A stretch of DNA of 64,000 nt from an uncultured Pelagibacteraceae bacterium (GTDB lineage Bacteria > Pseudomonadota > Alphaproteobacteria > Pelagibacterales > Pelagibacteraceae). How positions within the stretch are numbered: the first letter of the stretch is position 1; each line of letters opens with the position of its first letter. A program made the position numbers and the translations under genes. Location of the stretch: NCBI GenBank assembly GCA_902595535.1, contig CACJQI010000002.1:124001-188000 (forward strand), written 5' to 3'. Below the pieces are notes generated by a model that did not search any database, had not been told where the DNA came from, and worked only from the letters and a program-made list of their open reading frames with translations. Below are positions 58,405 to 64,000 of this stretch, in pieces.

Positions 58405-59340
58405 ATGAATAACCAAATACAAAAAAAAAATTTAAATCATTCTTTTATTTTTTTTTTATTTTGTAATATTTTTTCATTTATAGTTTTTAAATTTAGTAAT
58501 TTTAATATTTCATCATTAATATGCCTTTGTTTAATCTTGATAATTGGTGTATCTCATGGATCTTTAGATCATGAAAAAGGTAGAAAGCTTTTTAAAATAT
58601 TTAATATTAATTCAATTTCTATCTTTTATATTTCTTATATTTCAATATCAATTTTAGTAGTTGCTATATGGATATTCATGCCATCCCTTTCTTTAATTAT
58701 ATTTTTGATTGTAGCATCTTACCATTTTGGAAAAGAGGACACTCAATTTTTAACAAGTAAAGTGTCTATTTTTAATCAAATACTTTTTTTCTTTAAAGGA
58801 TTGTTAATTATACTTGCGCCAATGTTTTTTAACTTTGATGATACAGTATTGATATTTAAACTTATATTGGTTGATAATGAAAATTTTTATCTAACTTTAG
58901 ATTTTATAGAGTCTAATAAAGTATTGCCCGTTTTAATACTTTTAAGCACACTTTCTAGTATTTATCTGTTTTTAAAAGAATTCAATTTAAAGAAATTTTC
59001 TATTTTCTTAGATTATTTTTCAATTTTAATATTAAATTATTATCTTTCTCCTTTGGTAGCTTTTACAATGTATTTTTGTTTCTTGCATTCAGTAAGACAT
59101 AGTATGTCTCTAATTTATGAGATTGATAATCAAAATTTTTCTAATGGAATTAAAATATTCATTATAAAAGCTATACCGTTAACAATCCTGACAGGTATTT
59201 TTTGTTTAATTGGTCTATATTTATTAAATAATAACTATGGTTTAGATAGTTCAATTTTGAAAATAATATTTATAGGTTTGGCGTCTTTGACCTTTCCACA
59301 TATATTGCTGGAATATTTTTTAGAAAAATATGAAAAATAA
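58405..59340 (+). CDS. blh: Beta-carotene 15,15'-dioxygenase Blh (retinal-forming, Brp/Blh family)
   Basis: Membrane oxygenase that cleaves beta-carotene to two retinals. Family histidines are in IGVSHGSLDHEKGRKLF near residue 50, VASYHFGKEDTQFL near 104 and YFCFLHSVRHSMSLIYE near 227; about eight hydrophobic helices cover 311 residues. The Met at 58405 is preferred over the track start 58375, which lies inside crtY. Retinal is the chromophore of proteorhodopsin, whose gene is not in the window but is common in SAR11. It overlaps ispH by 11 nt. Confidence 0.92.
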   Translation: MNNQIQKKNLNHSFIFFLFCNIFSFIVFKFSNFNISSLICLCLILIIGVSHGSLDHEKGRKLFKIFNINSISIFYISYISISILVVAIWIFMPSLSLIIFLIVASYHFGKEDTQFLTSKVSIFNQILFFFKGLLIILAPMFFNFDDTVLIFKLILVDNENFYLTLDFIESNKVLPVLILLSTLSSIYLFLKEFNLKKFSIFLDYFSILILNYYLSPLVAFTMYFCFLHSVRHSMSLIYEIDNQNFSNGIKIFIIKAIPLTILTGIFCLIGLYLLNNNYGLDSSILKIIFIGLASLTFPHILLEYFLEKYEK

Positions 59341-60274
59341 AGAAAAAAAAATTTTACTTTCTGCTCCACGAGGATTTTGTGCTGGAGTTGAAAGAGCTAT
59401 TGAAATAGTTGAAAAATCTATAGAAAAATATGGAGTTCCAGTTTATGTACGCCACGAAATTGTCCACAATAAATATGTTGTGGATGATTTAAAAAATAAA
59501 GGGGCAATATTCGTGGAAGAATTAGAGGAGATAAAAGATAAATCAAGACCAGTGATTTTTTCTGCACATGGAGTACCAAAAAAAGTACCTGAAGATGCTA
59601 AAAATTATAACATGACTTATGTTGATGCAACATGTCCATTAGTTTCAAAAGTACACCGAGAAGCAGAAAATCTTTATAAAGCTGGATATCATATAATTTT
59701 AATTGGACATGAAAATCATCCAGAAGTAATTGGAACTATGGGTCAATTACCAAGAGGAACTATTGATCTAATTCAAAATGAAGAAGAGGCTTTAAACTAT
59801 AAAAATAAACTTAATAAAAAAATTGCTTATGTAACACAGACAACTTTATCTGTTGATGACACGAAAGATATTATTAAAATTTTAAAAGATAAATTTAAAG
59901 ATATACATGAAACACCCAAAGAAGATATTTGTTATGCAACAACAAATAGACAAATGGCTGTTAAAAATATAGCAAAAAAGTGTGATGTTTTTTTTGTAAT
60001 TGGAAGTAGAAATTCCTCAAACTCAGTAAGACTTGTTGAGGTTGCGAAAAAATCAGGTTGCCCCAAATCTTATTTAATTCATTCTCAAAGTGAAATACCA
60101 TATGAACAAATTGAAAATGCGAATACAATTGGAATATCTTCTGGTGCATCAGCGCCTGAAATTTTAGTAGAAAACTTTATAAGTGATCTAAAAAAAAGAT
60201 TTACTATTAATATAGATGAAGTAGAAATAATCAAAGAAGACGTTGTATTTAAAATCCCAAAAAAATTAAATTAA
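59330..60274 (+). CDS. ispH: 4-hydroxy-3-methylbut-2-enyl diphosphate reductase IspH
   Basis: Last enzyme of the non-mevalonate pathway, a 3Fe/4Fe-S protein releasing IPP and DMAPP. The three cluster cysteines lie in APRGFCAGVERAIEIVE near residue 18, YVDATCPLVSKVHREA near 102 and the segment DICYATTNRQMAV near 200; HEIVHNKYVVDDLK, GHENHPEVIGTMGQ and GISSGASAPEILVENFI match the family. It directly follows the carotenoid genes, whose substrate pool it feeds, and abuts thrB, a common alphaproteobacterial neighbour. Confidence 0.97.
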   Translation: MKNKEKKILLSAPRGFCAGVERAIEIVEKSIEKYGVPVYVRHEIVHNKYVVDDLKNKGAIFVEELEEIKDKSRPVIFSAHGVPKKVPEDAKNYNMTYVDATCPLVSKVHREAENLYKAGYHIILIGHENHPEVIGTMGQLPRGTIDLIQNEEEALNYKNKLNKKIAYVTQTTLSVDDTKDIIKILKDKFKDIHETPKEDICYATTNRQMAVKNIAKKCDVFFVIGSRNSSNSVRLVEVAKKSGCPKSYLIHSQSEIPYEQIENANTIGISSGASAPEILVENFISDLKKRFTINIDEVEIIKEDVVFKIPKKLN

Positions 60275-61240
60275 ATGGCCGTATACACAAAAATTAGAAG
60301 TAAAGATATTCATTTAATAAATTCTAGATTTAATATTGATAAAATTAAAAGCTTTCATGGTATTAAAAAAGGGATTGAAAATACAAATTACTTATTAAAA
60401 ACAAAAAACGAAAAGTTTATTTTAACAATTTTTGAAAAGAGAGTTTCTAATAAAGAAATACCTTTTTTTATGAAACTAATGGATAATTTAAATCAATCAA
60501 AGATTAGTTGTCCAAAACCTCTTAAAGATAAAAATGGAAAATACCTCTTTAAATTAAAAAATAAAATAGCATGCGTAGTCACATTTTTAAAAGGAAAAGA
60601 TAAGCAAATTCTGAATATAAATAATTGTTATCAAGTTGGAAGAGTAATTTCTAAAATGCATTCCATTACAAAAAAGTTAAAATTCTCAAGGAAAAATTCC
60701 ATGGGAATTCAAAACTTAAATACTTTACTTAAAAGTATTAAATTTAAATCTAAAAAAAATTCTAATTTAGAGAAATTTTTGGCAAAAAATTTGAGTAATA
60801 TAAAAAAAAATTGGCCTTCAAAATTACCTAACGGAATTATTCATGGTGACTTATTTATTGATAATATTTTTTTTAAAAAAGATAAGCTTTCAGGAGTAAT
60901 TGACTTTTATTTTGCTGCTAATGACTTTTTTATGTATGAAATAGCTATTTGTATAAATGCATTATGTTTTGATAAAAAGAATAATAAATTTAAAATTAAT
61001 AAACAAAAGGTAAAAAATTTAATAAAAGGTTATGAGTCTGTAAGAAAAATTACAATTAAAGAAAAAAAATCACTAAATATTTTATGTAGAGGTGCTGCAA
61101 TTAGATATTTACTTACAAGACTTTATGATTACTCCAATACTCCTAAAACAGCTTTAATACAAATTAAAGACCCTAATGAATATTATCAAAAACTTATTAC
61201 TCACAATAATTTAAGCTCATATAGAGATTATCTATTTTAA
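60275..61240 (+). CDS. thrB: Homoserine kinase ThrB (APH-fold type)
   Basis: Phosphorylates homoserine on the way to threonine. This is the aminoglycoside-phosphotransferase-fold ThrB found in Alphaproteobacteria, not the GHMP type of E. coli. Motifs: GIENTNYLLKTKNEKFILTIFE near residue 30, catalytic GIIHGDLFIDNIFFKKDKLSGVIDFYFA near 190. Length 321 is normal. It starts right after ispH; its stop overlaps the rnhA start by one base. thrC is nearby on the other strand. Confidence 0.93.
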   Translation: MAVYTKIRSKDIHLINSRFNIDKIKSFHGIKKGIENTNYLLKTKNEKFILTIFEKRVSNKEIPFFMKLMDNLNQSKISCPKPLKDKNGKYLFKLKNKIACVVTFLKGKDKQILNINNCYQVGRVISKMHSITKKLKFSRKNSMGIQNLNTLLKSIKFKSKKNSNLEKFLAKNLSNIKKNWPSKLPNGIIHGDLFIDNIFFKKDKLSGVIDFYFAANDFFMYEIAICINALCFDKKNNKFKINKQKVKNLIKGYESVRKITIKEKKSLNILCRGAAIRYLLTRLYDYSNTPKTALIQIKDPNEYYQKLITHNNLSSYRDYLF

Positions 61241-61665
61241 TGATCACAATATATACAGATGGTTCTTGTTTAACTAACCCTGGAAATGGAGGATGGGCAG
61301 CAATAATTAATCAAGATGGTAAGATTAAAAAAATTACTGGAAGTGAGAAAAATACAACAAACAATAGAATGGAACTTTTAGCGCCAATTAACGCTTTGAA
61401 ACAAATTGATACTAAATCAAAAATAGAAATTTTCACCGACTCTCAATATGTAAAACTAGGTATAACCGATTGGATAAATAAATGGGTGAATAATAACTGG
61501 CAAACTTCAAAAAAAGAAGATGTAAAAAATAAAGATTTGTGGTTAGAGTTGTATAATCTAAACCAATCTCTTGATGTTAATTGGAATTGGGTGAAAGCCC
61601 ATGATGGCAATCCTCTTAATGAAGAAGTAGATTTATTAGCAAAACAAGCTGCTAATCTAAACTAA
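61240..61665 (+). CDS. rnhA: Ribonuclease HI
   Basis: Cleaves RNA in RNA-DNA hybrids. The DEDD catalytic residues are in TIYTDGSCLTNPGNGGWAAII, TTNNRMELLAPINAL, IFTDSQYVKLGITDWI and WVKAHDGNPLNEEVDLLAKQAA. Length 141. With rnhB at 45 kb, both types of RNase H are in this window. Its last 9 nt overlap the convergent peroxiredoxin gene. It ends the long plus-strand run that began at 49 kb. Confidence 0.96.
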   Translation: MITIYTDGSCLTNPGNGGWAAIINQDGKIKKITGSEKNTTNNRMELLAPINALKQIDTKSKIEIFTDSQYVKLGITDWINKWVNNNWQTSKKEDVKNKDLWLELYNLNQSLDVNWNWVKAHDGNPLNEEVDLLAKQAANLN

Positions 61666-62142
61666 CTCAAGAAAATTTTTAGCTGCTGATACTTCACATG
61701 AACCAGTATCTTTTTCTTCCTGTAACTTAATAAGCTTTAAATTATCGATTAACATAGTATATCTATTTGATCTTATTCCGAGACCTCTTCCACTTTTATC
61801 TACATCAGCACCTATTGCTTTTGTAAAATTTAAAAAGGGATCTCCTGCCATTAAGATTTTTTCACCTACATTGTTTTCCTTACCCCAAGCATTCATCACA
61901 AATGGATCATTAACTGAAATGCAAATTATTTTATCAATGCCTTTTTTTTTATATTCTTCATACATATTTATGTAACCAGGTAAATGTTTTGCTGAACAAA
62001 CTGAGGTATAAGCTCCAGGCAAACCAAATAACACAACCTTCTTATTCTTTATTATCTCTTCAATATTCCTTTTAATCGGCTCACCGTCTTCAAGTATAAA
62101 AATTTCTGAATTTGGAATTTTATCATTTTCTTTTATATTCAT
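61657..62142 (-). CDS. Peroxiredoxin, Prx5 (PrxII) type
   Basis: Thiol peroxidase of 161 residues. The peroxidatic Cys lies in LFGLPGAYTSVCSAKHLPGYINMYEEYKKKGIDKIICISVNDPFVMNAW, which matches the Prx5 group; the usual PGAFTPTCS reads PGAYTSVCS. A possible resolving Cys is near the C-terminus (GSCEVSAA). It reduces hydroperoxides with thioredoxin or glutaredoxin; trxB is at 16.5 kb. It overlaps the thrC stop by one base (TAATG) and rnhA by 9 nt. Confidence 0.92.
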   Translation of the reverse strand: MNIKENDKIPNSEIFILEDGEPIKRNIEEIIKNKKVVLFGLPGAYTSVCSAKHLPGYINMYEEYKKKGIDKIICISVNDPFVMNAWGKENNVGEKILMAGDPFLNFTKAIGADVDKSGRGLGIRSNRYTMLIDNLKLIKLQEEKDTGSCEVSAAKNFLELV

Positions 62143-63521
62143 TAAATTCTTTCTTTTATATGATGTTTTACTTTATCAACATTGTTTTCAATAATATCAT
62201 AATTTTCTTTTTCATTCATTACAAACCTTAGCTCCTGAGGTAGATCAGATTTTAAATTAATTGATTTCATGATTGCTTCAGGAAACTTAGATGGATGTGC
62301 CGTAGCCAATACTATGTTGTTCCCATCAATATTTACTTTATCAAAAGCTCTATAACCGATAGCACTATGAGGATCTAGAATTAAATCAAATTTTTCATAA
62401 ACTGATTTAATAGTCTCCAAAATTTCATTTTCACTCATTCTTGAAGAAGCAAAATCGATTTTTATTTGATCTAATTTTTCTTTATCTAGTATATATTTAT
62501 TCTTATCTTGAATATCATTCATGGCATTTATAGTTTTTAAATCATCTTTGCCATTTAAGTCGTAAATAAGTCTTTCAAAATTACTAGCAATTTGTATATC
62601 CATACTTGGTGAAATAGTTTCATTTACGTTTTCAACCTCATAACTCCCCATTGAGATTGCTCTGTGTAAAATATCATTTTGATTTGTTGCAACAATTAAC
62701 TTGTTTATTGGTAGGCCCATTTTCTTAGCTAAATATCCAGCATAAATATCTCCAAAATTTCCTGTTGGAACTGAAAAATTAATTGTCTGTTTATTGTCTT
62801 CTACCAAACAATAGCTATAAAAATAATATACACTCTGAGCAATAATTCTTGCCCAATTAATTGAATTAACTCCTGACATTTTAATATTATTAGAAAAATC
62901 TTTGTCAGCAAACATTGCTTTTACAAGATTTTGACAATCATCAAAGTTTCCTTCAATAGCAATATTAAATACATTATTATCTTTTCCGGTTGTCATTAAT
63001 TTTCTTTGAACTGATGAAACACGATTATGAGGATGAAGAACAAAAATATTTACATTCTCTTTTCCCTTGATTGCATCTATTGCTGCTGCTCCTGTATCTC
63101 CTGAAGTTGCAACAACAATATTTATTTTTTCATTTTCATTTTTTAAATAATATTCATAAAAATTACCTAATAATTGCATCGCAACATCCTTAAATGCTAA
63201 TGTTGGGCCATGGAATAATTCTAGTATAGATCGGTCGCCAACTTTAATAAGATTTACAACATTTTTTTCTCTAAACACTGAGTATGATTTTTCAACAGTT
63301 TTACTTAATTCATTTTCACTCATAAAATCGTCAATAAAAGGAAAAATAATTTTTTTTGCTAAGTCTATGTAGCTAAGATTTTTAAAACTATTGATTTCGT
63401 CTTTACTATATTTGTTTAAAGTTTGAGGAATAAATAAACCCCCATCATCTGCAAGGCCTTTAATAAAAACATCTTTAAATTTAAAGGTTTTTGAACTGTT
63501 TCGAGTGCTTATATATTCCAT
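62142..63521 (-). CDS. thrC: Threonine synthase ThrC
   Basis: PLP enzyme turning phosphohomoserine into threonine. N-terminal MEYISTRNSSKTFKFKDVFIKGLADDGGLFIPQ, PLP lysine in ELFHGPTLAFKDVAMQLLG near residue 105, the phosphate-binding region VATSGDTGAAAIDA and FSVPTGNFGDIYAGYLAKKMGLP, and the C-terminal HSAIGYRA. Length 459, the class II (proteobacterial) form. It follows SURF1 with no gap, and shares the TAATG junction with the peroxiredoxin. thrB is on the opposite strand 1 kb away. Confidence 0.96.
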   Translation of the reverse strand: MEYISTRNSSKTFKFKDVFIKGLADDGGLFIPQTLNKYSKDEINSFKNLSYIDLAKKIIFPFIDDFMSENELSKTVEKSYSVFREKNVVNLIKVGDRSILELFHGPTLAFKDVAMQLLGNFYEYYLKNENEKINIVVATSGDTGAAAIDAIKGKENVNIFVLHPHNRVSSVQRKLMTTGKDNNVFNIAIEGNFDDCQNLVKAMFADKDFSNNIKMSGVNSINWARIIAQSVYYFYSYCLVEDNKQTINFSVPTGNFGDIYAGYLAKKMGLPINKLIVATNQNDILHRAISMGSYEVENVNETISPSMDIQIASNFERLIYDLNGKDDLKTINAMNDIQDKNKYILDKEKLDQIKIDFASSRMSENEILETIKSVYEKFDLILDPHSAIGYRAFDKVNIDGNNIVLATAHPSKFPEAIMKSINLKSDLPQELRFVMNEKENYDIIENNVDKVKHHIKERI

Positions 63522-64000
63522 CTAATAATTTTTTTTTCTAAAATATAGATATATCAAAAGAATTGAAATCGCCATTGAAAACCAAGTAATTGCATACTTT
63601 TTATGATTGTTTGAAATATTTGCAGTAATCACTTTTGGTTTTGGTAATTTATAATCTCCATTTAAGTAAATGACATAATCAGAAAATTTTTTTCCAGTGT
63701 ATTTGAAAATATCTTCTCTATTTAAAGTAAACCAATAATTTTTATTTATATCATTATCCGGTTTAAATGTACTTGCTTTATGTTGTAATTTTAAGGTTCC
63801 AATTATGTTGCTTTCATTTATCAAATTAACTTCGGGCTTATCTTTTTTATCAAATGGTATCCAGCCCCTATTAATTAGATAATTTTCATTATTAATTATA
63901 ATAGGGTTAATTACTTCAAAACCTGGTTTTCCACTTTCATTTAAATTGTATAAATAAATTTGTTTATTAAAATCAATAATTCCTGAAGTTTTAATTCTTA
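63522..64000 (-). CDS. SURF1-family cytochrome oxidase assembly protein, 5' part outside window
   Basis: The track starts this ORF at an internal TTG (63824), but the frame stays open to the window edge, adding about 59 residues, including YLINRGWIPFDKKDKPEV, the central SURF1 motif. The rest reads NYWFTLNREDIFKYTGKKFSDYVIYLNGDY and ends in the second transmembrane helix (YAITWFSMAISILLIYLYF). SURF1 aids haem insertion into cytochrome c oxidase, so an aa3-type oxidase is likely encoded upstream, outside the window. It directly abuts thrC. Confidence 0.9.
   Translation of the reverse strand, partial: RIKTSGIIDFNKQIYLYNLNESGKPGFEVINPIIINNENYLINRGWIPFDKKDKPEVNLINESNIIGTLKLQHKASTFKPDNDINKNYWFTLNREDIFKYTGKKFSDYVIYLNGDYKLPKPKVITANISNNHKKYAITWFSMAISILLIYLYFRKKNY

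Noticed and set aside
55040-59340. Search for proteorhodopsin and crtE beside the carotenoid genes
   Set aside because: No retinal-binding seven-helix opsin motif or prenyl synthase DDxxD gene is encoded anywhere in the window.

Overview
The window is one continuous, very AT-rich and tightly packed stretch of a bacterial chromosome. Gene content and sequence style point to the SAR11 clade (Candidatus Pelagibacter or a close relative, Alphaproteobacteria). Supporting signs are the alphaproteobacterial gene neighbourhoods (mutY-DUF721-dsbA-smc; atpI-B-E-F'-F split from F1; ispH-thrB-rnhA; MarR-OmpR-kinase next to ilvE; CcrM-type GANTC methylase), a set of genes for making retinal (crtI, crtB, crtY, blh), very short gaps between genes, overlapping gene ends, and no mobile elements, prophage or CRISPR. 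The lineage is inferred; no 16S gene lies in the window.

Layout. 1-3.3 kb (minus): a rearranged division cluster mraZ-ftsZ-rsmH behind a promoter overlapped by three 10-bp TGGGAATATA-type repeats (a likely MraZ operator), then the RNase P RNA gene. 3.3-5.5 kb: an AmiD-like amidase and the divergent mlaA-mlaC lipid-transport pair. 5.6-9.9 kb (minus): the macromolecular synthesis operon yqeY-dnaG-rpoD, followed by tRNA-Val(GAC) with an aberrant T-loop and a tRNA-Ile2(CAU). 10-19.6 kb: carAB, a MOSC protein, an ELM1-like/2OG-oxygenase pair, trxB, an ADP-ribosylglycohydrolase-like protein and an aspartate aminotransferase. 19.6-26.4 kb (plus): uvrB-folM-like-hydrolase-folB-uvrC-pgsA. 26.4-36 kb: ilvE, a MarR/OmpR/histidine-kinase trio, ubiK-like, then lgt-midA-pgeF-prs-rplY-pth-ychF. 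36-38.5 kb (minus): petABC (cytochrome bc1). 38.5-44.2 kb: trmL-hemF-greA, and opposite them TPR-ispE-tRNA-Gln-cca. 44.2-48.9 kb: a divergent uracil-DNA glycosylase, a 44-residue membrane protein, rnhB, ccrM, a flavin monooxygenase and mutY. 49-61.7 kb: one long plus-strand run of DUF721-dsbA-smc-atpIBEF'F-crtI-crtB-crtY-blh-ispH-thrB-rnhA. 61.7-64 kb (minus): peroxiredoxin, thrC and a SURF1 gene cut by the window edge.

How it fits together. The window covers much of an aerobic oligotroph's energy system: bc1 complex, oxidase assembly factor (SURF1), oxygen-dependent haem synthesis (hemF) and ATP synthase Fo. The Fo genes are followed directly by the route from phytoene to retinal, the chromophore a proteorhodopsin would need; the opsin gene and crtE are not here. 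Isoprenoid genes ispE and ispH feed the same pathway.

No large unknown multi-gene system stands out. The most unusual observations are molecular reductions: a tRNA-Val with remodelled D- and T-loops but intact stems, an 857-residue SMC without a recognisable hinge, a family-4-like uracil-DNA glycosylase that has lost Fe-S cysteines and the catalytic-motif His, a DnaG missing zinc ligands, a CCA-adding-enzyme gene starting 3 nt after a tRNA, GANTC sites clustered in front of ccrM, and convergent gene ends that nearly all overlap.
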